A stretch of 64,000 nt of DNA, from positions 1,488,001 to 1,552,000 of the forward strand of contig NZ_CP034447.1 in NCBI RefSeq assembly GCF_003952485.1, written 5' to 3'. A program made the position numbers and the translations under genes. This document shows positions 18,787-28,557 of this stretch, piece by piece (within the stretch, counting starts at the first letter, position 1; each line of letters begins with the position of its first letter). The notes below the pieces were generated by a model. The model was given only the letters and a program-made list of their open reading frames with translations, ran no database searches and was not told the DNA's origin. The DNA comes from Mesorhizobium sp. M1E.F.Ca.ET.045.02.1.1 (lineage in GTDB: Bacteria; Pseudomonadota; Alphaproteobacteria; Rhizobiales; Rhizobiaceae).

Positions 18787-20295
18787 CTAGCGTGCGCACA
18801 CATTTGCTTCGTGCTGTGGTCAAGCGTGAAGAGGCGCCGTCGGAAAATGGCTTGAAGCGGTTGAATTGTATGTGATTCTGTAGCCGCCATTGTTGATTCT
18901 GGAGGTTTCGGCGATGGCTTCGTTGCTTGGCTACTTCGGCGACCTGCGCCTGCAAAAAAGGGGAGCATGGTTCTGGAGCGCATGTTTGCGCGTGTCAGCA
19001 CGGGCATGCGCCGGCTGGCCGACACGCGCGCCGAGAAGGTCGCGTTCACACGCCTGTTTCGCAATCGCCACGTGAGCACGCAAGAGATCATCCGCACGGC
19101 GGCGGCGCGAACCGCCGAACTGGCCGCCGGCCGCCACGTGCTGATCATCGAGGACAGCAGCGAGATCAACTATGAAGCCAAGGCTTCGCGCAAGCGCGGC
19201 CTCGGTCGTGTCGGCAATGGCACCGATATCGGGCTGTTCGTGCATCCGGCGTTGGCCGTGGATGCCGTGGACGGCTCGGTCCTTGGCCTTGCAGGCGCCA
19301 CGATCTGGCGGCGCGAGGCAGAGAAGGCGGATGACTACCAGGCGCTGCCGATCGAAGCCAAGGAAAGCCACAAGTGGATCGGCACCGCCAAGGCGGCATG
19401 CCAGGCGCTGACCGACGCGCCGCAGATGACGGTGATCGGCGACCGCGAGGCCGACATCTACGAAGTGTTTGCAAGGCTGCCCGACGAGCGCACCCATGTG
19501 CTCATCCGCGCTGTACGGGATCGGGCCTTGGGCACGCGGGGCGAGCGCCTGTTCGGCGCGATCGCCAAGACGCCGGAAGCCGGCCGCATTGCCTTCGAAC
19601 TGCAGGCCCGACCCGGCCGGCCCGCACCGTCGAACTGGCCGTTCGCTTCACCGCGGTGAGCTTGCGCCAGCCCCGCCTTGGCGCCGACAGCCGCGATCCG
19701 CGCGAACTCACGCTCAACATGGTGGAAGTGCGTGAGATCGATCCACCTTCGGCCAAGGACGCGGTGATCTGGCGGCTGTTGACCACCCACAGCGTCGAAA
19801 CGCTCGCCGATGCCTGCCGCATCGTCGACCTGTATCGCTCGCGTTGGAGCGTCGAACAGCTGTTTCGGACCGTGAAGTCGCAGGCCATCGATCTGGAGGA
19901 AAGTCTCATCGCCGACGGCGATGCACTCGAACGTCTGGCCGCCACCGCTCTGGTCGTCGCCACCAAGGTCATGCAACTCGTACACGGGCGTGGTTCGCCG
20001 GGCCAGCGCTTCCAGGCCGCACACCTCTTCGATCCCACCGAGATCACCGTCCTGGAAGTGCTCATCGCCAAGCTCGAAGGCAAGACCCAAAAGCAGAAGA
20101 ACCCGCACCCCACGCACACGCTCGCCTGGGCCGCCTGGTGTATCGCCAGGCTCGGAGGCTGGAACGGCTACGAAAAGGAACGCCCGCCAGGGCCCATCAC
20201 CTTCACCCACGGCCTCAGACGCTTCAACGCCATCACACACGGCTTCGTTCTGGCCTCGCAAAAATGAGCCCGAAGCAAATGTGTGCGCACGCTAG
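18787..20295 (+). mobile_element. IS4-type insertion sequence, 1509 bp, with 11-bp target duplication
   Basis: Both ends carry the same 25-bp inverted repeat beginning CTAGCGTGCGCACACATTTG and continuing CTTCG. The flanks are an exact 11-bp direct repeat, CCCACAAGGGG, at 18776-18786 and 20296-20306. The target is the end of a RIME-like repeat. It encodes one DDE transposase of the IS4 family, broken by frameshifts. Perfect ends and target duplication point to a fairly recent insertion. Confidence 0.9.
18914..20267 (+). pseudogene. IS4-family transposase, frameshifted
   Basis: Reading across frames gives one transposase of roughly 450 aa. It begins MASLLGYFGDLRLQKRG at 18914 and changes frame near 18960-18972, where a base seems lost after GGAGCATGG. 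It continues VLERMFARVS to about 19620, shifts again in a GC-rich run, and ends with ITHGFVLASQK. The catalytic acids are present: Asp in LIIEDSSEINYE, Asp in VIGDREADIYE and Glu in the Y-R-E-K block YRSRWSVEQLFRTVK. All blocks are otherwise intact, so the decay is recent or reflects sequencing or programmed slippage; I judge two single-base indels most likely. Confidence 0.8.
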
Positions 20296-20322
20296 CCCAC
20301 AAGGGGAGAAGGGGACGGCGAT

Positions 20323-21174
20323 TCACTCCAAAAACGGCTTCGCCTTCATCGTCGCCGGAACTTCCACACCGAGCCGGCTCAGCACCGTCGGCGCGAGCTG
20401 CAGCTGGTCGAGCAGCGTATCGGCCTCGGGACCTTTGCCCGGGCCGAAATAATAGAGCGCGAAATCCTGCATCTCGTCGTCGTGGCCGCCGTGATGGCCG
20501 CGGTTCGTCTGGCCGTGGTCGGCGGTGACGATCACCTCGTAGCCGGCCTGGCGCCAGCCGGGCAGGAAGGCGGCGAGCATGCCGTCCATCGCGTAGCAGG
20601 CGTGGTCCATCTCGTGGCAGTCATGGCCGAAGCGATGACCCATGGAGTCCAGCGTGCAGGTGTGCAGGATGCCGTAGTCGATGCCGTGGCGCCTGGTGAG
20701 CATGGTCAGCGTCGCGAACAGGTCGACGTCGCTCGGCGTCATCTGGTTCCTGAGATTGTAGCCGGTCATGGTGTGGAAACGGCCATGCGTGATCGGCCCG
20801 CCGGGCTCGTCGAACTCCATGTCCTCGACGAGGTCGAACGGATGGGAGCGGAAGAACTCCGACCAGTAGGAATGGGTCACCGCGCCGGTCTTGCCGCCGG
20901 CCTTGCTGACCTCCGAGAAGATATCCGGCTGCTCGACCCGGAACCGGTTCTCGTTCGACAGGATGCCATGCACCTGCGGCGTGACCCCGGTGTGGATCGA
21001 GGCGTAGCAGCAGGCGGAGGTCGACGGCAACACCGAACGCATCTTCCACACCTGCGCCTCGCCCGACTGCGCCCAGCCTTCGAGATTGCCCATCAGCCGT
21101 CGCCAGTTCCGGTACGGCACGCCGTCGAGGATGATGAGCAACAGTTTGGATGTGAGCGCCACGGGCGGCTCCAT
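20323..21174 (-). CDS. Alkaline-phosphatase-superfamily phosphodiesterase/nucleotide pyrophosphatase-like protein
   Basis: A 283-residue protein of the alkaline phosphatase superfamily (type I phosphodiesterase/NPP type). It has LLLIILDGVPYRNW near the start, where the Asp is a metal ligand; SVLPSTSACCYASIHTG, containing the likely Ser/Thr nucleophile; and TADHGQTNRGHHGG near the end, holding further metal-binding Asp and His. It lacks a signal peptide, which suggests a cytoplasmic role. It is the last gene of a peptide-type ABC transporter operon, 80 bases after the ATPase gene, so it may act on the imported compound. The substrate is unknown. Confidence 0.78.
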   Translation of the reverse strand: MEPPVALTSKLLLIILDGVPYRNWRRLMGNLEGWAQSGEAQVWKMRSVLPSTSACCYASIHTGVTPQVHGILSNENRFRVEQPDIFSEVSKAGGKTGAVTHSYWSEFFRSHPFDLVEDMEFDEPGGPITHGRFHTMTGYNLRNQMTPSDVDLFATLTMLTRRHGIDYGILHTCTLDSMGHRFGHDCHEMDHACYAMDGMLAAFLPGWRQAGYEVIVTADHGQTNRGHHGGHDDEMQDFALYYFGPGKGPEADTLLDQLQLAPTVLSRLGVEVPATMKAKPFLE

Positions 21175-21254
21175 GCGGTCTTGCGGGAGAGATCAGCATC
21201 GAGGGCCTGGCCAGTCCGGCCAAGCCCCAGAAACGCAGAGAAGAGGACGCCAGC

Positions 21255-22910
21255 TCAGTTGCCGGCGCTTTCCATGCGCCGTCCCGAGATCGCCTTCTCC
21301 AGCCAGCCGATCTCCATTTCCGGCACGGAGGAGAGTAGGAGGTCGGTGTAGGCGTCGAAGGGCGGCGTCAGCACCTTGCTCTTGGAGCCGTAGCGGACCA
21401 CCTCGCCGCGATACATCACGGCGATCGAATCCGCGATCGACTTCACCGTGGCAAGGTCGTGGGTAATGAAGAGGTAGGCGACCTTCTCGACCTGCTGCAG
21501 GTTGAGCAACAGCTTGAGGATGCCATGTGCGACCAGCGGGTCGAGCGCTGACGTCACCTCGTCGCAGATGATCAGCTTCGGCTTGGCGGCGAGCGAACGG
21601 GCGATGCAGACGCGCTGCTTCTGGCCGCCGGAAAGCTCGGCCGGATAGCGGTCGATGAAGCCCTTACCCATCTCGATCTCGTCGAGCAGCTCGGCAACGC
21701 GCTTGTCGCGCTCGCGGCCCTTCATGCCGAAATAGAATTCCAGCGGCCTGCCGATGATGGTGCCGACCGTCTGGCGCGGGTTCATCGCCACGTCGGCCAT
21801 CTGGTAGATCATCTGAAGCTGGCGCAGGTCCTCCTTCGGCCTGTCCGAAAGCCTGTTGCCGAGCGTGCGGCCGTCGAAGACGACGCTGCCCTGCTCTGGC
21901 GGCAAGAGGCCGGTGATGGCGCGCGCCAGCGTCGATTTGCCGGAGCCGCTCTCGCCGACGACCGCCAGCGTCTGGCCCGGATAGATGTCGACCGAGACGT
22001 TCTTCAGCACCTTGACGTGGCCGCCGCCATAGGCGGCCGTCACGTTTTTCACCGAAAGCATCGGCGCTGTGCCGGGCTGTTGCTCCTGGTGCTCGATCTC
22101 ATGCACCGACACCAGCGCGTTGGTATATTCCTGGCGCGGCTCCTTGATGATCTGGCGCGTGCCGCCCCATTCGACCAGCCGGCCGTGGCGCAGCACCATG
22201 ATCTCGTCCGATACCTGGGCCACCACGGCGAGGTCGTGGGTGATGTATAAAGCCGCCACATGCGTGTCGCGGATGGCGTCCTTGATCGCCGCCAGCACGT
22301 CGATCTGCGTCGTCACGTCGAGCGCCGTAGTCGGCTCGTCGAAGACGATCAGGTCCGGTTCCGAGCACAGCGCCATCGCCGTCATCACGCGCTGCAGCTG
22401 GCCGCCGGAGACCTGGTGCGGGTAGCGCTCGCCGATCGTCTCCGGATTAGGCAGGCTAAGCTTCTTGAACAGCGCCACGGCGCGCTTCTCGGCCTCGCCC
22501 CGGGTCGCGGTGCCATGCAGAAGGGCGGCTTCCACCACCTGGTCGATCAGCTTGTGCGCCGGGTTGAAAGCGGCCGCCGCCGACTGCGCGACGTAGCAGA
22601 CTTCGCGCCCGCGCAGCGCCCGCACGCCCTTCGGGCCGGCCTTGAGGATGTCGCGGCCATTGAGGATCACCTCGCCTCCGGTGATGCGCACGCCGCCGCG
22701 GCCGTAACCCATCGACGACAGGCCGATGGTCGATTTGCCGGCGCCGGATTCGCCGATCAGGCCGAGCACCTTGCCCTTTTCCAGGGTCAACGAGACATCG
22801 TGGACGAGGGTGATGGTCTTCGGCGCTTCCCCCGGCGGATAGACCGTCGCTTCGATGCGCAGATTGCGGATGTCGAGGAGCCGGCCGGATTTTGCTTTGC
22901 TGTCAGCCAT
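21255..22910 (-). CDS. Peptide-type ABC transporter ATPase, two fused nucleotide-binding domains
   Basis: Energises an Opp/Dpp-type importer. Two complete ATPase halves lie in one 551-residue chain. First: GLIGESGAGKST, VSGGQLQRVMTA and LIVFDEPTTALD. Second: AVVGESGSGKST, LSGGQKQRVCIA and LIICDEVTSALD. They correspond to DppD and DppF fused, a common arrangement in rhizobia (YejF-like). The ATG at 22910 overlaps the permease stop (TGATG); a GTG one codon earlier is also possible. The second Walker B has DEV instead of the usual DEP, a mild variation. Confidence 0.92.
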   Translation of the reverse strand: MADSKAKSGRLLDIRNLRIEATVYPPGEAPKTITLVHDVSLTLEKGKVLGLIGESGAGKSTIGLSSMGYGRGGVRITGGEVILNGRDILKAGPKGVRALRGREVCYVAQSAAAAFNPAHKLIDQVVEAALLHGTATRGEAEKRAVALFKKLSLPNPETIGERYPHQVSGGQLQRVMTAMALCSEPDLIVFDEPTTALDVTTQIDVLAAIKDAIRDTHVAALYITHDLAVVAQVSDEIMVLRHGRLVEWGGTRQIIKEPRQEYTNALVSVHEIEHQEQQPGTAPMLSVKNVTAAYGGGHVKVLKNVSVDIYPGQTLAVVGESGSGKSTLARAITGLLPPEQGSVVFDGRTLGNRLSDRPKEDLRQLQMIYQMADVAMNPRQTVGTIIGRPLEFYFGMKGRERDKRVAELLDEIEMGKGFIDRYPAELSGGQKQRVCIARSLAAKPKLIICDEVTSALDPLVAHGILKLLLNLQQVEKVAYLFITHDLATVKSIADSIAVMYRGEVVRYGSKSKVLTPPFDAYTDLLLSSVPEMEIGWLEKAISGRRMESAGN

Positions 22911-23731
22911 CACCCGCGCCCTCCCTTGAGGCTTGTCGTGCGGTTGAGCACCCAGTCGGCGACGAGGTTGACCGAAATGGCCAGAACCGCGATAGCGGCC
23001 GCCGGGATGAGCGCCGCCGGAATACCGAAGACGATGCCGTCCTTGTTTTCCTTGACCATGCCGCCCCAGTCGGAATCCGGCGGCTGCACGCCGAGGCCGA
23101 GGAAGGACAGCGCCGACAGGAAAAGCACGGCGAAGATGAAGCGCACGCCGAGTTCGGCGACCAGCGGCGAGAGCGCGTTGGGCAGGATCTCGCGGAAGAT
23201 GATCCAGCCGCTGCCCTCGCCGCGCAGCTTCGCCGCCTCGACATAGTCCATGACGTTGATGTCGACGGCGACCGCGCGCGACAGGCGGTAGACGCGGGTC
23301 GAATCGAGGATGCCCATGACCAGGATCAAGGTCAGCGTGTTCGTCGGCAGCACCGAGAGCACGACCAGGCCGAAGATCAGGGTCGGGATCGACATCAGGA
23401 GGTCGACGAAGCGTGACATCAGCGTGTCGAACCAGCCGCCAAACACCGCTGCCGAGAAGCCGAGGATCGAGCCGAGCGAGAAGGAGAGCGCCGTCGCCGC
23501 CACCGCGATCTCAATGGTGATGCGCGCGCCGTAGATCATGCGCGAGATGAGGTCGCGGCCGAGATTGTCGGTACCCAGCCAATGCACGGCCGACATCGGC
23601 TCCCAGACGTCACCGACGATCTCGCCATTGCCGTGCGGTGCGATCCACGGCGCGAATATGGCGCAAAACGCAAAGGCGGCCGTCAGGATAAGCCCGATCC
23701 AGGCGGTGAACGGGATTTGTCGCAGCGCCAT
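22910..23731 (-). CDS. Peptide-type ABC permease (DppC/OppC-like)
   Basis: Inner-membrane permease, 273 aa, with about six hydrophobic segments. It has the DppC-family opening (IFAPWIAPHG, then HWLGTDNLGRDLISRM) and the EAA-like loop DYVEAAKLRGEGSGWIIF followed by REILPNALSP. The start at 23731 is downstream of the DppB-like gene by 40 bases, and the stop overlaps the ATPase start. Substrate class is uncertain; the family also carries opines, nickel, glycosides and other solutes. Confidence 0.9.
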   Translation of the reverse strand: MALRQIPFTAWIGLILTAAFAFCAIFAPWIAPHGNGEIVGDVWEPMSAVHWLGTDNLGRDLISRMIYGARITIEIAVAATALSFSLGSILGFSAAVFGGWFDTLMSRFVDLLMSIPTLIFGLVVLSVLPTNTLTLILVMGILDSTRVYRLSRAVAVDINVMDYVEAAKLRGEGSGWIIFREILPNALSPLVAELGVRFIFAVLFLSALSFLGLGVQPPDSDWGGMVKENKDGIVFGIPAALIPAAAIAVLAISVNLVADWVLNRTTSLKGGRG

Positions 23732-23771
23732 TCGCCTCAGTTCCCCCTCTGATCGTTCCGTATCGGGCCAG

Positions 23772-24731
23772 TCACTTTGGATGCCTCAGTCTCGGATTGG
23801 CCGCGATGGCGGCGATGTCCGCCACTATGTTGAGCGTGATGTAGACCGCGGCGAAGATCAGCCCGACCGCCTGCACCACGGGCACGTCGCGCTTGGAGAC
23901 ATGGTCGACCAGATACTGTCCCATGCCGGGATAGACGAAGATCACCTCCACCACCACGACACCGACGATAAGGTAGGCGAGGTTGAGCATGACGACGTTG
24001 ACGATCGGCGCGATCGCGTTGGGGAAGGCGTGCTTGCGGATGATGTCGAAGGGCTTCAGCCCCTTCAACTCCGCGGTCTCGATGTAGGCCGACTGCATGA
24101 CGTTGAGGATCGCGGCGCGCGTCATGCGCATCATGTGCGCCAGCACCACAAGCGTGAGCGCGGTAGCCGGCAGAACGACGGCCTGCAGCCGCTCGAGGAA
24201 AGGTGTCGATTCATCCACCGTCGAGATGCTCGGGAAGATCTGCCAATGCACGGCGAAAACGAAGATCAGCACATAGCCGATGAAGAATTCGGGGAATGAA
24301 GTCGAGGCGAGCGCCAGGCCGGAGATCAGTTTGTCGACGAAGCCGTTGCGGTAGCGCACGGCGATCAGTCCGAGAATGACCGCAAGCGGTACCGCGACGA
24401 TCGCCGCGCATGCGGCAAGAAACAGCGTGTTCTTCAGCCGGGTCCCGATCGAACTTGCGATGTCCAGCCCGCTCGACTGGGCCGTGCCGAAATCGCCGTG
24501 CAGGATCCCGCCGAGCCAATGCAGGTAGCGCAGCCATGCTGGATCATTCAGGCCGAGCTGTTCGCGCAGGTTGGCCAGGGCCTCGGGCGTCGCGGCCTGG
24601 CCTAGGATCGCCTGGGCGACGTCACCAGGCAGAATCTGGGTGCCGGCGAAGATCAGGACCGAAACGGCCAGCAAAAGAACCAGGCCCAGCAAGATGCGCT
24701 GAGCGACCAACTTCAAGATTGGAGACGACAT
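23772..24731 (-). CDS. Peptide-type ABC permease (DppB/OppB-like)
   Basis: Inner-membrane permease, about 319 aa. It has the family N-terminus (LVAQRILLGLVLLLAVSVLI, then FAGTQILPGD) and the EAA loop AYIETAELKGLKPFDIIRKH followed by AFPNAIAPI. The ATG at 24731 gives the standard start just before the first helix; an in-frame TTG at 24776 is less likely. It follows the binding-protein gene after a 96-base gap with a strong hairpin, so it may be expressed at a lower level than the binding protein. Confidence 0.9.
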   Translation of the reverse strand: MSSPILKLVAQRILLGLVLLLAVSVLIFAGTQILPGDVAQAILGQAATPEALANLREQLGLNDPAWLRYLHWLGGILHGDFGTAQSSGLDIASSIGTRLKNTLFLAACAAIVAVPLAVILGLIAVRYRNGFVDKLISGLALASTSFPEFFIGYVLIFVFAVHWQIFPSISTVDESTPFLERLQAVVLPATALTLVVLAHMMRMTRAAILNVMQSAYIETAELKGLKPFDIIRKHAFPNAIAPIVNVVMLNLAYLIVGVVVVEVIFVYPGMGQYLVDHVSKRDVPVVQAVGLIFAAVYITLNIVADIAAIAANPRLRHPK

Positions 24732-24787
24732 CGGCAACCCGCAACGTTCAGGAAGGGACGCCTGCCTTTCGGGCAAGCTGTGAAAGC

Positions 24788-24819
24788 AAGGAAGGGCCGG
24801 TTTCGACCGGCCCTTCCTT
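24788..24819. terminator. Strong hairpin between binding-protein and permease genes
   Basis: AAGGAAGGGCCGGT and ACCGGCCCTTCCTT form a perfect 14-bp stem with a TTCG loop, 8 bases after the binding-protein stop (minus-strand reading). In that direction only a weak T-rich tail follows, so partial termination or mRNA stabilisation is likely. Confidence 0.7.
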
Positions 24820-24827
24820 TTCCTTCG

Positions 24828-26417
24828 TCACGCCTGCAGCCAGCACTGGATCAGGGCGTGGCCGTTGGCCAGTTCCTGCGCCGGGTTGTCGACCCAGCCC
24901 TCGACGCCCTTGCCGGTCGCGTCGACGAACTGGTTGAAGAACGGCACGATGAGACCGCCTTCGTCGCGCATCATCTCGCCCATGTCGCGGTAGATCTTCT
25001 TGCGTTTGGCCTCATCGAGCTCGCCGCGCGCCGCAAGCACCATCTTGTCGAAATCGGGGCGCTTGAAGCGCGTGTCGTTCCAATCGGCGGTTGAGAGATA
25101 CGCCGTCGAGTACATCTGGTCCTGCGTCGGCCGGCCGCCCCAGTAGGAGAGCGAGAAGGGCTGCTTGTTCCAGACTTCCGTCCAGTAACCGTCGCCGGGC
25201 TCGCGCTTGATCTCGATCTTGATGCCGGCCTTGGCGCAGCTCTGCTGATAGAGCTGGGCGGCGTCCACCGCGCCGGGGAAGGCGACGTCGGAGGTGCGCA
25301 GAAGGATCGAGCCGCTGTGGCCCGATTTCTTGTAGAGCGCTGCCGCCTTTTCCGGATCGAACTTGCGCTGCTCGATATCCTCGGAGAACAGCGGATAGGC
25401 TTTGTTGACCGGCATGTCGTTGCCGACCGAGCCATAGCCACGCAGAATCTTCTGCAGCATTTCCTCGCGGTCCATGGCGAGCTTCAGCGCCATCCTGAGG
25501 TCATTGTTGTCGAAAGGTGCGGTGTCGCAGAACATGTTGAAGGGATAGAAGCCGCGGCCCGAGGCGGCGCGAATGGTGACGCCCGGCAGCCGCTTGACCA
25601 GATCGACGATCTTCGGCTCGACGCGGTTGATCATGTTGACCTGGCCGCCTTGGAGCGCGGCGGTCCGCGCCGTTGCGTCGTTGATGATGATGATCTCGAC
25701 CTGGTCGGCATGACCATATTTGTCGGGCTGCCAGTAATTGGCGAAACGCTCGCCGCCGTACTTCACGCCCGGCTTGTTGATGGCCACCTTGTATGGGCCG
25801 GTGCCGATGCCGGCGTCGGGCTTGTCCATGCCGCCGTTCGGCTGGATGATCAGATGGTAGTCGGCCATCAGATAGGGCATGTCGGCGTTCGGATCCTTCA
25901 GCGTGACCACGACATTGCCGCCATCGGTCTTGATGGTGTCGATGCCCTTAAGCACGCCGAGCGCGCCAGACTTCGACTTCTCGTCGCTGTGGCGCTTCAG
26001 CGTCGCCACCACGTCGTCCGGCGTCACTTCCTTGCCGTTGTGGAACTGGACGCCCTTGCGGATCTTCATTGTCCAGGTCTTGGCGTCGTCCGACGCGCCG
26101 ATCTCCTCGGCGATGAGATATTCGACACCGCCGCCCGGCGCGAGTTCGACCAAGGTCTCGCCCCAGACTTTGCCGAAGGCAAACGGAACCTGGCTGGCGT
26201 CCAGCGCCGGGTCGAGGCTGTCGGTGGATGCACCACCAACCATGCCTGCTTTCAGCGTGCCGCCCTTGACCGGACCAGCGGCGCGGGCAGCGCTCGAAAG
26301 CAGCGAATTGGCAAAGGTAGCGGTGACGCCGAGCGCGGCGGCACGGCCAAGGAAATCGCGGCGGCTGAGCTTGCCGGACGCGACACGGCGGCTGAGATAT
26401 TCGAGTTCTTTAGACAT
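24828..26417 (-). CDS. Peptide-type ABC solute-binding protein (SBP family 5), Tat signal
   Basis: Periplasmic binding protein, 529 aa. The N-terminus carries a twin-arginine motif (KLSRRDFLGRAAALGV) and a cleavage site near AARAA, so it is exported folded through Tat. SBP5 features include the early GGTLKAGMVG and the WTMKIRKGVQFHNGKEVTPD segment. First gene of the transporter part of the operon; a CocE/NonD hydrolase gene lies 148 bases upstream on the same strand. The ligand is not evident; peptides, amides or acylated compounds are all possible. Confidence 0.9.
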   Translation of the reverse strand: MSKELEYLSRRVASGKLSRRDFLGRAAALGVTATFANSLLSSAARAAGPVKGGTLKAGMVGGASTDSLDPALDASQVPFAFGKVWGETLVELAPGGGVEYLIAEEIGASDDAKTWTMKIRKGVQFHNGKEVTPDDVVATLKRHSDEKSKSGALGVLKGIDTIKTDGGNVVVTLKDPNADMPYLMADYHLIIQPNGGMDKPDAGIGTGPYKVAINKPGVKYGGERFANYWQPDKYGHADQVEIIIINDATARTAALQGGQVNMINRVEPKIVDLVKRLPGVTIRAASGRGFYPFNMFCDTAPFDNNDLRMALKLAMDREEMLQKILRGYGSVGNDMPVNKAYPLFSEDIEQRKFDPEKAAALYKKSGHSGSILLRTSDVAFPGAVDAAQLYQQSCAKAGIKIEIKREPGDGYWTEVWNKQPFSLSYWGGRPTQDQMYSTAYLSTADWNDTRFKRPDFDKMVLAARGELDEAKRKKIYRDMGEMMRDEGGLIVPFFNQFVDATGKGVEGWVDNPAQELANGHALIQCWLQA

Positions 26418-26565
26418 TATGGTTCCTCACTCTGATGGTTCGACCTTGCGGTCGTTTCTTGTTTTCTTGTGAGGGATAATGACCGCAACGGAAAGCTGTA
26501 AGCAAGACCGAATGCGACATGCCGTGGCGTAAATGGCGCGTCGCATTGGACCAATCTTTCAGCAG

Positions 26566-28557
26566 TCAGACGAGGGCGCGGGGAATCGCCTGCTCGAAGT
26601 TGCGTTCGAAAACCAGCTTCTCGTCCTCATAGGCCTCGATTCTGGCGCTGAGGATGAAGTTTTGGGCGTCCGAGCGCATGTTGGCGAAGGTCTCGGTCCG
26701 CACCGACCATTCATTCCGCGACAAGGTCTGCGTCCAATGGGTGCTTCCCGTCGCCGACTGCGGATCGTCGGGATGGATCGCCCATGTCTCCCGGACGATG
26801 CTGCCGTTGACGAGCCCGTGCGCAAGGTCGCGCACCTCGCCGAAATCATCCGTTATGGAAAGTGTGACGACCCCGGTCTTTTCATTGCGGTCGATGTGCC
26901 GTTCGGAGTTGGTGGGCCTGATCGTCTCCGTCGCCCAGGGGGTGGCTCCCTCCGGTTCGGCGAACGAGACCTCGTCGCCTTTCGCCAGCGGGCGAAGCGG
27001 CAGCTTGAGCGTCGCCGCCGACAATTCGAGCGTCACCGGCTCCGGCGAAGGCCAGATCATCGGCCAGTAGGCTGTCGAAATGGCAACGCGCAGTTTGTGG
27101 CCCACCGGCACGCGATAGGCGCACTGGTCGAGCACGACGCGTGCCGAGACGGTCTCGCCCGGCGTCAGCGCCTGCGGGAACTCATGCGAGTTGCGATGCG
27201 TGAGATTGAGCACGCCATAGGAGATCAGCTCCGAGGCGCCGTCGGGATGCACGTCGCAGAGCCGCACCGCGATGTTGGCCTGGCGCCGATCGGAGGCAAC
27301 CCGCACTTCGAGCTCCGGCGCGCCGACGATGTCGATCGCCTGCTCGAGCTCGGCCTGGTCGAAGCACACCGAAAGCGCGTCGTCAGGACGCTGGTCGCCC
27401 GGCAATTCCGGACCGAAGGTGAATGGAAAATACTCGCCGCCGGCGAGCCCGCAATTCTGCGGCGAGGCGACGATCGCCGGCTTGGCGCCACCAGGAACGA
27501 GCTCGGTCACCTCGACCTTGATGTTGGGCGACGGCCATTCCCGCTCCGCCACCCAGCGGCCCGGCCGCTCCGGATGCCATCGGGCCGGCCGCACGCTGTC
27601 CATGACATAGGCGCGGTAGTCCGGATCGTTCTCGACGCCTGTCTCGGCGCCCTTCAGCCAGCGGTCCCACCAGCGCAGCGCCTCCTGCAGGAAGCCGATG
27701 GCCGGACTGGGCGCGGCGTAGTGCGGGTATTTGTGGATCCAGGGCCCGACGATGCCCTTAACCGGTGCCTCGATGTTGGTGACGAGATTGGAGATCGTGT
27801 TGCGGTAACCGTCATGCCAGCCGCCGATCGACAGCACGGCCGCATGAACAGCCGAGAAATCCTCGCAGATCGAGCCGCGCTTCCAATAGGCGTCGCGATG
27901 CTGGTGGCTGAGCCAGAGCGGCAGAAGGAAAGGCTGGTTCTCCAGCCGGCTGAGCCACAGGTCGCGCCAGCGGTTGCCACCGGCAATCAGCGGATCCGGC
28001 GGACGCGACGAATAGGAGAGCATCGTCGAGGCCCAGCCGAAATTCTCGAGCAACAGGCAGCCACCCTTGTAGTGGATGTCGTCGGCATAGCGGTCGACGG
28101 TCGAGCACAGGCTGATCACCGCCTTCAGCGCCGGCGGCTGCTTTGCCGCGACCTGCAGGCAGTTGAAGCCGCCCCAGGAGATGCCCATCATGCCGACACT
28201 GCCGTTGCACCAGGGTTGCGCGGCCGCCCAGGCGATGACGTCACAGGCGTCCTGCAATTCCTGCTCGGAATATTCGTCGTCCATCAGCCCTTCGGAATCG
28301 CCATTGCCGCGCATGTCGACGCGGATCGAAGCGTAGCCATGGCCGGCGAAATAGGGATGCGTCAGCTGATCGCGGAAGATGGTGCCGTCACGCTTGCGAT
28401 AGGGCAGATGCTCGAGGATCGCCGGCACCGGATTTTCCGCCGCATCCTCCGGCATCCATATGCGGGCCGACAGCCGGCAGCCATCCGGCATGACGATGGC
28501 CATGTCGGGAAATTCGACGACCTTGCGAGGGACAATGACGGCTTTCATGGGCCGCAT
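26566..28557 (-). CDS. CocE/NonD-family hydrolase (X-Pro dipeptidyl-peptidase-like)
   Basis: A roughly 663-residue alpha/beta-hydrolase of the CocE/NonD family (cocaine esterase, glutaryl-7-ACA acylase relatives). The N-terminal hydrolase domain has RVDMRGNGDSEG and the nucleophile elbow GISWGGFNC; GPWIHKYPHY contains the likely catalytic His. A C-terminal jelly-roll domain follows, with polar segments such as RVVLDQCAYRVPVGHKLRVA. There is no signal peptide. Starts at 28557 and 28548 are both plausible, and the ribosome site is weak. It is next to a peptide-type ABC transporter, so hydrolysis of an imported ester, amide or peptide is a reasonable guess. Confidence 0.85.
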   Translation of the reverse strand: MRPMKAVIVPRKVVEFPDMAIVMPDGCRLSARIWMPEDAAENPVPAILEHLPYRKRDGTIFRDQLTHPYFAGHGYASIRVDMRGNGDSEGLMDDEYSEQELQDACDVIAWAAAQPWCNGSVGMMGISWGGFNCLQVAAKQPPALKAVISLCSTVDRYADDIHYKGGCLLLENFGWASTMLSYSSRPPDPLIAGGNRWRDLWLSRLENQPFLLPLWLSHQHRDAYWKRGSICEDFSAVHAAVLSIGGWHDGYRNTISNLVTNIEAPVKGIVGPWIHKYPHYAAPSPAIGFLQEALRWWDRWLKGAETGVENDPDYRAYVMDSVRPARWHPERPGRWVAEREWPSPNIKVEVTELVPGGAKPAIVASPQNCGLAGGEYFPFTFGPELPGDQRPDDALSVCFDQAELEQAIDIVGAPELEVRVASDRRQANIAVRLCDVHPDGASELISYGVLNLTHRNSHEFPQALTPGETVSARVVLDQCAYRVPVGHKLRVAISTAYWPMIWPSPEPVTLELSAATLKLPLRPLAKGDEVSFAEPEGATPWATETIRPTNSERHIDRNEKTGVVTLSITDDFGEVRDLAHGLVNGSIVRETWAIHPDDPQSATGSTHWTQTLSRNEWSVRTETFANMRSDAQNFILSARIEAYEDEKLVFERNFEQAIPRALV

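Noticed and set aside
18950..18975. Programmed -1 frameshift in the IS transposase at the A6G4 run
   Set aside because: The A-run is not in the correct phase for a classic A-AAA-AAG slip, and a second unrelated frame change occurs near 19620; simple indels explain both better.
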